Origin: a virus
IMG/VR virus record: IMGVR_UViG_3300010354_000680
Coordinates: 1 to 23,362 of that record
DNA length: 23,362 nucleotides
Direction: 5' to 3' (one strand)
Part shown: one piece after another, positions 6,401 to 15,300 of the stretch
How positions within the stretch are numbered: the first letter of the stretch is position 1
How the letters are laid out: each line of letters starts with the position of its first letter
Made by a program: the position numbers and the translations under genes
Notes under the pieces: generated by a model
What the model was told of the DNA's origin: nothing
Databases searched by the model: none
What the model saw: the letters and a program-made list of their open reading frames with translations, nothing else

Positions 6401-6825
6401 AAATAGACTGTTCGGGCGCATTATTGTGTGCTAAGAATACCTGCAGATTTTTACTATTGCAAAAGGCAAAAGGAAAACACAGAGGACATTGGGGGTTGGT
6501 AGGAGGAACTAACAACAATGGAGAAACAGCTTATCAAGGATTAAAAAGAGAAATAATAGAAGAACTAGGGTTACACCCTGATATTAGAAAAATTATACCA
6601 TTAGAAAGATTCGTAAGTAATGATAGTTTATTTCAATTTCATACCTTTTTTTGCGTTGTAGACAACGAATTTATTCCTATTCTTAGCGAAGAACATTCGG
6701 CATATGGATGGTTTGTAATAGATAATCCGCCAAAACCTTTACATAAAGCACTGGATTTAAGTTTACGCAATAAAATAATTCAAACAAAAATTCAAACGAT
6801 GTTAGATATAATTGATAGTCTATAA
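6382..6825 (+). CDS. Nudix hydrolase
   Basis: This 147-aa protein has a complete Nudix box at residues 42-64: G42-x5-E48-x7-R56-E57-I-I-E60-E61-L-G63-L, matching GX5EX7REUXEEXGU. Upstream, CRFLLLQKAKG and HRGHWGLVGG form the usual strands before the box. Nudix enzymes hydrolyse nucleoside diphosphates linked to another moiety (such as modified NTPs, NADH, ADP-ribose or RNA 5' caps). T4-like phages carry several, including NudE and others. The substrate is not readable from this sequence. The start lies inside the 3' end of gp15 (19-bp overlap, different frame) and follows an AAGGCG-like site, so translation is probably coupled. Confidence 0.9.
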   Translation: METGTVEIDCSGALLCAKNTCRFLLLQKAKGKHRGHWGLVGGTNNNGETAYQGLKREIIEELGLHPDIRKIIPLERFVSNDSLFQFHTFFCVVDNEFIPILSEEHSAYGWFVIDNPPKPLHKALDLSLRNKIIQTKIQTMLDIIDSL

Positions 6826-6833
6826 GGATACAT

Positions 6834-7118
6834 ATGTTTAAACTACATCAAAGCACAACATTTAAACAAGAATATGAACATTTTAAAAATAGAATTAATA
6901 AAATTGAAAATCCTCAAGCACAAGACGAATTAAATGTTTTACTATCAAAGTTAGTTTACGAAGTTAAAAATTTAGATAATTTACACAATGAACTAAGTGT
7001 AACAAACAGATTGCCCATAGGCACTAACGATGTAAGAAGTAATATAAATGCTGTAAGAAATCAGTTGATCCATAAACTTAAAGATTGGGAACACTTTATA
7101 AATCAAACAAATATCTAA
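6834..7118 (+). CDS. Hypothetical small helical protein
   Basis: This 94-aa protein is rich in Asn, Lys and Leu and appears largely helical: QEYEHFKNRINKIEN, DELNVLLSKLVYEVKNLDNL and a VRNQLIHKLKDWEHFI C-terminal helix. It has no cysteines, signal peptide or membrane segment. I do not recognise a family. AAGGA lies eight bases before the ATG, within the 8-bp gap after Nudix, and the oxygenase-like gene follows 4 bp after its stop. The three genes form a tight accessory cassette. Confidence 0.6.
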   Translation: MFKLHQSTTFKQEYEHFKNRINKIENPQAQDELNVLLSKLVYEVKNLDNLHNELSVTNRLPIGTNDVRSNINAVRNQLIHKLKDWEHFINQTNI

Positions 7119-7122
7119 CTTT

Positions 7123-7719
7123 ATGATATATTACGAAAAAGATAACTTCTTATCTCCAGAAGAATTTAAAAAATGGCAAACTTTACATGGTCCCAAAGAT
7201 ATACCTTGGAGATACATGGATAGAACAGCCATCCATGATGAAAATTTTAATGACGAATCTAATTGGCAATTTTCATTTGGCTGTCAGCTTATGTGGAATG
7301 GCAAGGAAAATCATCCTGCAGGATTGTCGGCTAAAAATTTACTACAAAAAATATGCGACGATGCTGGTATCAGACTGGGCGGCATTTTTAGAATACGAAT
7401 AGGATTATTAACTAAAACTCCGACACCTGTATTGCATGAACCGCATATTGACTTAGATTTACCTCATCTAACCTGTTTGTTTTATTGTTCGACTACTAAC
7501 GGATCAACAGTTCTTTATGACAAACTTTATCAGCAAGAAAAAAATGAGGAAATGTGGTTAGATTCTAGTCTGCCTAAAGAAAATCGTAGGATAGACTGCG
7601 TAGAAAACAAATATGTAATTTTTGATGGATATCAATACCATTCTGTTATTTCACAGACCGACAAACGTCAGCGAATTGTAATCAATTTTAATTTTGAAAA
7701 TACTCTTAGAAATTTTTAA
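7123..7719 (+). CDS. 2-oxoglutarate/Fe(II)-dependent oxygenase-like protein
   Basis: This 198-aa protein has the signature of phage 2OG-Fe(II) dioxygenases. The metal triad is H108-x-D110 (in HEPHIDLDLPH) with distal H173 (QYHSVISQ). A basic pair, R182/R184 in KRQRIVINF, lies where the 2-oxoglutarate carboxylate would bind. The segment LTCLFYCSTTNGSTVLYDK is the typical jelly-roll strand pair between the metal ligands. Such proteins are frequent in T4-like marine phages and may modify proteins or nucleic acids, but their substrates are mostly unknown. The ATG at 7123 follows the preceding stop by 4 bp without a clear Shine-Dalgarno, suggesting coupling. The 3' end overlaps the convergent 151-aa gene by 14 bp. 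Confidence 0.78.
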   Translation: MIYYEKDNFLSPEEFKKWQTLHGPKDIPWRYMDRTAIHDENFNDESNWQFSFGCQLMWNGKENHPAGLSAKNLLQKICDDAGIRLGGIFRIRIGLLTKTPTPVLHEPHIDLDLPHLTCLFYCSTTNGSTVLYDKLYQQEKNEEMWLDSSLPKENRRIDCVENKYVIFDGYQYHSVISQTDKRQRIVINFNFENTLRNF

Positions 7720-8161
7720 GATCAAAGTTTTCCATTTCTTCTCTAGTTTTAATTGCCATTAATTTTGCTTCGTGTTCATTGCTTGCTTGTCTAATTTGTT
7801 GTCTTAATAAAAGAATTTCTTGCGTCTTAGTAGAAGTTCCTTCTAATAGATCTTGTTCTTTAGCTCTTTCTAATTTCCAAGATAATTCTTCTATTTTTGC
7901 TTTAGCTCTGTTTTTAATTACTATAAGGTTATCTAATTTTATTTTTTCAAGATCTTCTTTTTCTTTGTCAGAATTAAATTTAGTTTCTTGTTCTTGGTAA
8001 GTTAGTCCAGGCATGGTGTGAACTACTACTCCATCTCGTAATTCTAGAGTTGGTAAAAAATACAAATTTGGATCATAATCAAATTCGTAACGATTGTTGT
8101 CGGCAGTATCGAATACTCCACAGCATTTATTGTCGATGTTAAATTCTAAATATTTTTTCAT
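7706..8161 (-). CDS. Small coiled-coil protein, possible tail-fibre assembly chaperone
   Basis: This 151-aa protein has two parts. Residues ~1-55 are a beta-rich acidic domain (KKYLEFNIDNKCCGVFDTAD; then NRYEFDYDPNLYFLPTLELR). From ~56 on it is strongly helical and heptad-like, rich in Glu, Lys, Leu and Gln (EDLEKIKLDNLIVIKN, AKAKIEELSWKLERAKEQ, ILLLRQQIRQASNEHEAKLM). Size, composition and position as the last gene of the fibre cluster suggest a fibre-assembly or attachment factor. No specific chaperone family is recognised, so this is inference. The Shine-Dalgarno GAGGT lies just upstream of the ATG. Only 8 bp separate it from the preceding fibre gene. Confidence 0.5.
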   Translation of the reverse strand: MKKYLEFNIDNKCCGVFDTADNNRYEFDYDPNLYFLPTLELRDGVVVHTMPGLTYQEQETKFNSDKEKEDLEKIKLDNLIVIKNRAKAKIEELSWKLERAKEQDLLEGTSTKTQEILLLRQQIRQASNEHEAKLMAIKTREEMENFDLKNF

Positions 8162-8169
8162 TTTTTACC

Positions 8170-9561
8170 TCAGTATGCATTAAAAAGTTTTGTATCGTAA
8201 ATGAGAGGTATTCGTGCAGGATAATCTGTACTGTACCAATTTCCTCCTCGCAGTTGAGTTATATTAGATCTACCAAAATTTACTTGTGCATTATCAGCAT
8301 TTTGTAACATCATATAGTCTGCATCTATATATTGCTCATAATTCCCGGTACCGCCGTCATTATTCACATCTCTATAACAAGCAAATCCACTTTTGCCTAT
8401 CGGGTGAAAACAGAATCCATATTGACTATCCAGGCTTTGATCCCATAACACCTTGCCATCACTAACACGAATTAACGCAGCATGATATCCGCAATTATAA
8501 TAATAAGAAGCACAATATGCTAGTACATATCTACCGTCTGATGAAACACACCATCTAGCTCCAAATTGTGGGCCTTGGTCGATACCATAACTAGTTGTCC
8601 AACTCATATTACGAACACTTCCTGCTGCTGTTCCATTTGCGTTCCATCTATGTACCCATGCTCCGTAGCTTGGTATCATTTGAAATGATACAATTTTTCC
8701 GTCATCGCACATGACTGGTATAACACGTTGATTGTCTTCGGCGTTTGCATTACTTGGTTTTCCTGTCCACTGCGCATAAGTTAAACTATAATTAGCAGGA
8801 GTGTTAAAGAATGTGTATAAGTCACTTCCGGTATACTGATCTCTTGCGGCTGCTTGATCGGCCATTCCTACATACGTATTTTCAACATATCGAATAAGCC
8901 TAGGCACATTATTATAAACGGTAGGCCGCCATACATAGGCTCCATTCGCCTCTAATACGCAAAGCTGATTTGTCTTAGCGTTATAACTGCTACTGCCATA
9001 TTTAGTGCTTGTAAATCCGCTTTGTTTACTAGAAACTGTTACTCTTTGAGCATTTAGTGCATTCTGATTCCATCCGTACCAATTAGCACTTCTAGGACCT
9101 ATAATCATTCTGTCGCTCAGCCACCATATTGCATAACGTTGATCAGTTTCGTTAACTATAGTGCCTACATCTCTAAATGCTTGAGCTCTATATGTATTGT
9201 AAGAAGTTGTACCAACTACATCGCCGGCATAACCCCCTCCCATAGAAAAAGCTAGGTTGCCTAAATAACCATTACAAGCAGTTCCCTTAGAAGTATTGGA
9301 ATTAGTGCTTATAACAAACTGTGTATTAATATGTTGAGAATTAGAATAGGTATCAAAATTTTCTGGTGCCGCTGTACTATTCATAGTAGATGCTTTCGAC
9401 CCACTATTACTCATGGTATATCTACCAATACAATTATAATTATGATCAAATATACTAAATCCGCCTTGACTGCTATAGCTTGTCCAAATAGCAAAACATG
9501 GCTGTCTATATGGATTGCTACTAGTATATGTTGTTAATGAGTTTCCTAAAAATTGACTCAT
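8170..9561 (-). CDS. Putative tail fibre / adhesin protein, paralogue B
   Basis: This 463-aa protein is rich in Tyr, Asn, Ser, Gly and Trp, with a repeated-strand pattern that looks like a beta-propeller or beta-rich tip. It shares its full architecture with the adjacent 469-aa protein: NPYRQPCFAIW near the N-terminus, FDHNYNCIGRY, NGYLGNLAFSMGGGYAGD, IVNETDQRYAIW, GPRSANWYGW, VSSDGRYVLAYC and IRVSDGKVLWDQ (~365-376). It ends STDYPARIPLIYDTKLFNAY. Position beside fibre-shaft and giant-fibre genes suggests host recognition. No catalytic motif is seen, and the exact family is not recognised. AAAGGAAC precedes the ATG, and the spacer to the paralogue is 16 bp. Confidence 0.55.
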   Translation of the reverse strand: MSQFLGNSLTTYTSSNPYRQPCFAIWTSYSSQGGFSIFDHNYNCIGRYTMSNSGSKASTMNSTAAPENFDTYSNSQHINTQFVISTNSNTSKGTACNGYLGNLAFSMGGGYAGDVVGTTSYNTYRAQAFRDVGTIVNETDQRYAIWWLSDRMIIGPRSANWYGWNQNALNAQRVTVSSKQSGFTSTKYGSSSYNAKTNQLCVLEANGAYVWRPTVYNNVPRLIRYVENTYVGMADQAAARDQYTGSDLYTFFNTPANYSLTYAQWTGKPSNANAEDNQRVIPVMCDDGKIVSFQMIPSYGAWVHRWNANGTAAGSVRNMSWTTSYGIDQGPQFGARWCVSSDGRYVLAYCASYYYNCGYHAALIRVSDGKVLWDQSLDSQYGFCFHPIGKSGFACYRDVNNDGGTGNYEQYIDADYMMLQNADNAQVNFGRSNITQLRGGNWYSTDYPARIPLIYDTKLFNAY

Positions 9562-9577
9562 GATGTTCCTTTAATGT

Positions 9578-10987
9578 TTAAGTAGCTGTTAAAAATGCTC
9601 TATTATCGTATTGTAACGGTATTAGTAATGGGTAGTCTGTAGAATTATAGTTGCCTGATAAATTTTGTGAGATATATGCTCTTGTAATATTTGCCTGTGC
9701 AGCATCTGCTGTACTAGCAAATAAATGATCACAATTTATAGATTGCATATATAAACCTGCACCGCCGTCTGCATTAATATTAATCATCATAGCAAAATCT
9801 GATACTCCTACAGGACTAAAATAGTAAGAATAAGTAGTGTCGTTATTTTGATCCCAAATAAATTTACCATCTGACACTCTGATTATTGCACAGTGCGATC
9901 CACAACCATAATAATAATATGGGCTATAAGCGATAATATACCTACCGTCTGTTGTAACATGCCATCTAGCTCCAAATCTGTCACCTTGATCGTAACCGTA
10001 ACTGGTTGTGCCGCCATAAGTTTTTAAACTGCCTTCTGATGTACCGTTGGCAGCCCATCTAGTTACCCATGCATTTGGATTACCATTTGGAATCATTTGA
10101 TACATAACAACTTTATCGTTATCACACATTACTGTAATACAACGATAGTTGTCTTCAATACCATTATTTCTAGGTTTACCTGATGCAGCAGCATAACTTG
10201 TTGTATAATTACTTACTGTATTAAAGTGAGTGTAAAGAGCACCGGTTGTATTTGCTGTTTGTGCTGTTAATGATTCTGTCACTCCTCTATACATATTTTG
10301 ACTGTAGTAGCGTAAATTTGGCACATTACTATAAATTACCGGTTTCATAGCATAACCAGCATTTGATTCCATCATACAAAATTTATTAGTTTTTGCATTA
10401 TAAGAACCTGTTCCATATCTTGTATTGCTATAACCTGCATTTTTTGTTGTGACAGAAATATTTTGTCCGGTAACCGAGTAGTTATGAAATGCATAATAAT
10501 CGAGACTTCTTGGACCAATTTTAAAAATTGTAGAGTTAACCCATATAGCATAATCTTGATCGATATCATTGACTATGGTACAACAATCTCTCATACCAGT
10601 TGCTCTGTATGATGAATATGCTGTACCACCTATCATTTCAATACCGCATTCTCCAAAATTATATGCACCGCTGTTAAAACTTATATGACCTAAATATCCT
10701 GCAAATTGAGAATTAGTGTAATTAGCATTAGATTGAGCCGGAGAGCTGGTTCTAGTATAATCAGAACCTGACCAGGTGTCAAACATTTCAGGTGCCGAGG
10801 TACTGCTCATTGAAGTTTCTGCATTAGTACCATTAGAATACATGTGTCTTTGTATAGTATTTAAGTTATGGTCTATAAAACTGACACCACCATAACTAGC
10901 TCCTTGATTAGACCAAATTGCAAATGCAGGCTGCGTATAAGGATTTCCCGGTGCGCCGCTTGCTACAAATTCTGAAAGTATTGCCAT
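9578..10987 (-). CDS. Putative tail fibre / adhesin protein, paralogue A
   Basis: This 469-aa protein is a paralogue of the next gene in the operon. Matching blocks include NPYTQPAFAIW (vs NPYRQPCFAIW), SAPEMFDTWS (vs AAPENFDTYS), AGYLGHISF, TIVNDIDQDYAIW, GPRSLDYYAF, NKFCMMESNAGYAMKPVIY, DQGDRFGARWHVTTDGRYII and IRVSDGKFIWDQ. It ends STDYPLLIPLQYDNRAFLTA. The protein is Asn/Ser/Tyr-rich, low in charge and appears all-beta. It probably forms a trimeric or propeller-like adhesin, but that is inferred from composition and neighbours. AGGA precedes the ATG. It lies 13 bp from the fibre-shaft gene upstream. Confidence 0.55.
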   Translation of the reverse strand: MAILSEFVASGAPGNPYTQPAFAIWSNQGASYGGVSFIDHNLNTIQRHMYSNGTNAETSMSSTSAPEMFDTWSGSDYTRTSSPAQSNANYTNSQFAGYLGHISFNSGAYNFGECGIEMIGGTAYSSYRATGMRDCCTIVNDIDQDYAIWVNSTIFKIGPRSLDYYAFHNYSVTGQNISVTTKNAGYSNTRYGTGSYNAKTNKFCMMESNAGYAMKPVIYSNVPNLRYYSQNMYRGVTESLTAQTANTTGALYTHFNTVSNYTTSYAAASGKPRNNGIEDNYRCITVMCDNDKVVMYQMIPNGNPNAWVTRWAANGTSEGSLKTYGGTTSYGYDQGDRFGARWHVTTDGRYIIAYSPYYYYGCGSHCAIIRVSDGKFIWDQNNDTTYSYYFSPVGVSDFAMMININADGGAGLYMQSINCDHLFASTADAAQANITRAYISQNLSGNYNSTDYPLLIPLQYDNRAFLTAT

Positions 10988-11000
10988 TTTTTATCCTAAT

Positions 11001-11981
11001 TTAAACTATTCTCCACCCGTAGGTAGCACCTGAGTACACTAGAGTAATACTTGAATTACGTACATTTAATATTAAATCTTCTGCTCTTCCCATGATCAGT
11101 GTACTATTTCTTCCTATGGTTAAATTATTTCTATCCCATGATCCTGCAATATCGGCTATTCTAACCAAATTGTTTGCTGACGGAGATGCTGGCAATGTTA
11201 AAGTAAATGAAGAAGTATTTGTATTAGCGAAATAGTTGGTGCCACTGGTCGCTGTTTGACTTGAATTAATTTCGGTCCAAGTTGGGGTCAAACTTCCTGT
11301 TATTCCTCCACCAACATATAAAGCTCCGCTAATTCCAACCCCGCCTGTTACAACTAATGTACCTGTAGTTGTGCTCGATGATACCACACCATCTGTCATC
11401 AATATACTTGCTGTTGCTTTAGTTGCGTTAGAAGTTCCTCGTAGCGTTAAAGTTCCACTTGCAGTCGATGCACCACTGTGTATAGGATTTAATAATTCTC
11501 CTGTGCTGGGCACGAAAGCAAGATTAGCTCTTGCATTAGGGGAATTAAGTGTAGTAGGAATGGCACCGGCAGCTGTTGAAAAAATTGGATAATGGACAAT
11601 TGCAGATGCACCTGGATCAGAGACTGTAATACCTAAACTTCCAGGACTTGTCCAACTTAAATTACCGCTAGTATCGGATGTTAATACAAATCCATTTGTT
11701 CCGGTAACCGCATTTGGCCATGTAATAGTATAGTTAGCTGCCATGCTAGAACTTGCTTGCATAGCAATATAATTAGTTCCATTTACCGTTGCTTCTAAAA
11801 GTCTTAAATCGCCTTGATTTCTAATTACTAATTCAGTGTCAATTTGTACAGTACCGGTTCCATTAGCATCAAGTATTAGATCTTCATTCGTTCCTGCTGT
11901 GCTAATAGTATTACCTTGAACATCTAATGTTCCAACCGATGATCCGCTGCCTAAAGGACTTACTGAAATTCGTCTAGCCAT
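11001..11981 (-). CDS. Tail-fibre shaft protein with beta-repeat segments
   Basis: This 326-aa, Gly/Ser/Thr-rich protein resembles marine phage fibre shafts. The N-terminal part has LDVQGNTISTAGTNEDLILD and then GTGTVQIDTELVIRNQGDLR, a beta-solenoid-like repeat pattern. It continues with YTITWPNAVTGTNGFVLTSD and a GNLSW step. A second shaft segment has TGTLVVTGGVGISGALYVGG. The C-terminal domain (NNLVRIADIAGSWDRNNLTI... ending YSGATYGWRIV) is a terminal beta-structure repeatedly seen in phage fibres. It probably carries or connects the adhesins encoded next. TAGGGG lies about 9 bp before the ATG. It is 12 bp downstream of the 106-aa gene. Confidence 0.65.
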   Translation of the reverse strand: MARRISVSPLGSGSSVGTLDVQGNTISTAGTNEDLILDANGTGTVQIDTELVIRNQGDLRLLEATVNGTNYIAMQASSSMAANYTITWPNAVTGTNGFVLTSDTSGNLSWTSPGSLGITVSDPGASAIVHYPIFSTAAGAIPTTLNSPNARANLAFVPSTGELLNPIHSGASTASGTLTLRGTSNATKATASILMTDGVVSSSTTTGTLVVTGGVGISGALYVGGGITGSLTPTWTEINSSQTATSGTNYFANTNTSSFTLTLPASPSANNLVRIADIAGSWDRNNLTIGRNSTLIMGRAEDLILNVRNSSITLVYSGATYGWRIV

Positions 11982-11993
11982 ATTTTGCCCCTA

Positions 11994-12314
11994 TTATGCA
12001 GTAGATGTTTCGATGCCAAATGCTACTGCACTTACGCCTATTGCACTCGCACGTACAACTAAAAATTTTCCTGCATCCATTACTATACCTGTACGTTCTA
12101 ACACTCCTTTAGCAGTAATAGAAACATCATATTCTAAATATTCGCTATCGGTTGGTGTACCACTAGCACTTAATGCAATTCTTACTGTAATTGCACTAGC
12201 ACTTCTATTACACAAACTAACAGTAACTACTGAAAAGGTGCTTGCTGGTACTGTGTATAAGGTAGTGTTAGTTGCTGCCGCTAAGTCTGCGGCTCCTAAT
12301 CTTCCTGTTGCCAT
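11994..12314 (-). CDS. Small beta-sandwich virion-associated protein
   Basis: This 106-aa protein is Ala/Thr/Ser/Val-rich. It begins MATGRLGAADLAAATNTTLY, with TVPASTFSVVTVSLCNRSAS, an ITVRIALS strand, EYDVSITAKGVLERTGIVMD and a final ISxxAVAFGIE-like strand. The pattern 'NTTLYTVPA..FSVVTVSLCNRS..ITVRIALS' is a recurring small structural protein in marine phages. It may decorate fibre or baseplate, but the exact role is unknown. Shine-Dalgarno CGGAGAAAC is just before the ATG. The gap to the giant fibre upstream is 19 bp. Confidence 0.6.
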   Translation of the reverse strand: MATGRLGAADLAAATNTTLYTVPASTFSVVTVSLCNRSASAITVRIALSASGTPTDSEYLEYDVSITAKGVLERTGIVMDAGKFLVVRASAIGVSAVAFGIETSTA

Positions 12315-12333
12315 TTGTTTCTCCGTTTAATAT

Positions 12334-15300
12334 TTACCTAAAATAACTCCAAGCTAATGGTAATCCTCTAACACCAGCTGTAAAATTAAATGTAGCATTC
12401 ATCTGAATTGCTGATCCAGTAGTTGTAGTAATTTCATTAGATGCAATATATATAAATCCACTAGTAACACTATTTACATTTAAACTAGCTCCGCCGCCGC
12501 CAATTTGTGAAGCTATGTATGCTTTAATAGCTCTTTGCGTTGGTACAATACTATCACTGTTAGCAGTAAAGAACACATCCGTGCTAAATTCTGTAATAGT
12601 TGCACTACCTCCTCCTAATGCCACTGATCCAAGAGTAAGTTCTTGTAGTCCAGCAATATTAAATGCATCTGCATTTAGAGTAGCTACACCAGTGCTTTGT
12701 TCAATTGTAAATAAATCTCCAACTCTAAAATTACCGTCTTGGTCTGTAGATGTAAAGAATACTCTACCACCATTATTTTCCACTGTCTCATTAGCTTGTG
12801 TAGCAGGTTGATCAGGTACACCTCCGGGATAATTTGTTTCGTCAAAATTACCTGTACCAATATCCAAGAAGTCGTGACCTGTTAAACGTACTTGACTATA
12901 ACGTATTCTTGTCGTAACACTTACTTCATGATTAGGTGCATTAAACAATGTCATCTCTGGACTTATTTGGAAAAATGCTGTATACGATCCGTCATTGTCT
13001 CCTAAGAATGTAAGCACATTGACTAATTTGAAAGTTTGATTTGGTAAATGTCCGAACACTACATTAGAACCAGCTACAGGTTGATCTGTTAAACGCTTAA
13101 CTGCTATATATTGTCCAGATTGGAAAAAATCGCCAAAGCCGTCACCGCTATCAACTTCTGCACTAGCACTAACATATCCTGTGCCTCTATTAGTAAAACT
13201 AGGATTAGCTAAACACCCTTTTCCTTTTCTTACCAGTGTAGGTGCTTCGAATGTATTATTTGGGTCTGTTATAGTAATAGTCGGTGCTACACTATATCCT
13301 GATCCAGGTTCTGTAATTCTAATAGCAAATATTTTTTCTTGTGCAACAAATGCTCTAGCTTTAGTGGTAGCGCCTAAAAGAACACTACTAGCTACAGTAC
13401 TGGCTGTACTTCTTTGTACTGCTGCCCAAATACCGCTTTGATTTGGATTTCCGAATGCGATACTGCTAAATCCGTTGGCTGCTGTACTCATAGTTCTTGA
13501 AGTCCACACAATACCGTCTTCTGAACTTGCGGCTTGTGTGCTTTGACTGACTGCTAAAAATACTCCTTGTCCATAAGCTACATGAGTATATGTAGCACTG
13601 GTTATTGTACTTGCTGTCCAAGTCACACCATCTAAACTGTAAGCTGCTGCTGTACCTGCTGTATTTGCTACTGCTACAAATCTTCCATTTCCATATGTTA
13701 CACTTATCCAGTTTTGACTTGAAGGAAGAGTTCTTGATGTCCATGTTAGTCCGCCGTCGGATGAACTAGCGGCTGCTGTACCTCCACCAGCTATAGCTAC
13801 CCAAATACCACCTCCATAAGCAGCTGATATCCAAGAAGAACTAGATGGTAATGCACCGCCCGAAGTCCAACTTATACCGCCATTAGTACTATATGCACTA
13901 CTTGTTGCACCTGAACGTATAGCCACCCATCTGCCGTTACCGTAAGCAACACCTGACCAGTTTCCCGAAGCGGGTAAGGCACCGCCTGATGACCATGTTA
14001 TACCTCCATCTGTACTATATGCGTTTATTGTAGTTGTAGTTGATACTGCTACTAAATGATAAGCATTAGGAGAAGCTGTTCCTGTTCCTGTTCCTACACC
14101 TGTTGCAACAAACACAGTACCTACAATATTTGCTAATGCACCGATACCAATAAAGTTGGTGCTACCAATGGATACAATAGTGTAACTTCTGCCGACAACA
14201 AAACTACCTGCTGTTTCTGTTACTGTTAGCTTTCCGCCTGCTAATGATGTCCAGCCGCTTGTACTTGGAAGTGCTGTTAATCTTTGTGTCCAAGATGTTC
14301 CATTGGCACTAGTATTAGTAGTTTGTGAACCTGAACTTATAGCTACGAAGTTTCCTCCGGCACCATAGCCAGTATATTCAAAATTTAAAATTGCTCCTGA
14401 AACGCTATTAATACTAGTTACTGTTATAGTAATATCATTAGTTGTGCTTGTTCCATCTAATGAAGTTCCTGCTATTGTTAAAGTATCTAATCTAGTATAA
14501 TTAGTTCCTCCTTGATATACGTAAACAAAATACTTAGTGCCTTTTCTCATTACATTGAATCTTGCACCTGATCCTGTTCCTCCAGTGGCTGCAACATTTA
14601 TGTATGTTTTAAATAGCGGACTAAAAATAACATCATTATATGTTTGACTTGTTGCAAGAGTTCTTGCAGTACTACTGTAAGAAGGACTAGTGAAAGAAAC
14701 TCTTGGTTCAATTACATATGTTGTAGAAGCATCAGGAGAACTTATAGTTGTACCTGGCACAACATGATCCCATCCTGCTGCACCTGTAGTTTCTTTTATA
14801 ACTGTAGCGACTTTTGTTCCGCTGTTGTATGTGTTAATAATTCCAAATTGTCCGACTCCTGATCCGCCTGTTAAATAAATTTTCATTCCTACATAAGCAG
14901 TGCTGATTTCACTATCTGTTGCAGCGATAGTAATTTGTGTACTTGTACCGCCTTGTGCAGTATTTGCGTTAGAAACATATCCAAATCCTCCAAAGTTACC
15001 GTCTGCTTCTGGAGCATTTGAGCTATCATCTATATTATCTAATAGATGTACTTGGAATACACCGTCATCTCTAAATTCATTTTCTTGGGAAGCCGCTGCA
15101 TTAATACCTGATCCATTAATCAACCATACAACTTCAGTATAATCTGTTCCGCAGTTTTCAAATTCAAAACGATATATTTCATTACTGTTATCTGTATAAA
15201 CTCCACCTACAGTTGCAGTATAAGCTCTGTTATCTACAACAGCAGTATTAGGAGTTTCTGTAGAATCGAATCCTTCTGCTACTGATCCAAAATCTCCGTA

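Noticed and set aside
7710-7735. Possible bidirectional terminator in the convergent overlap (CTTAGAAATTTTTAAG)
   Set aside because: The stem is only ~6 A/T-rich bp with a G-U pair and no proper U-tract, so it is too weak to call.
8170-10987. Diversity-generating retroelement target proteins
   Set aside because: The paralogous adhesins suggested variable-region targets, but no reverse transcriptase, template repeat or near-identical 3' DNA repeat is present in the window.
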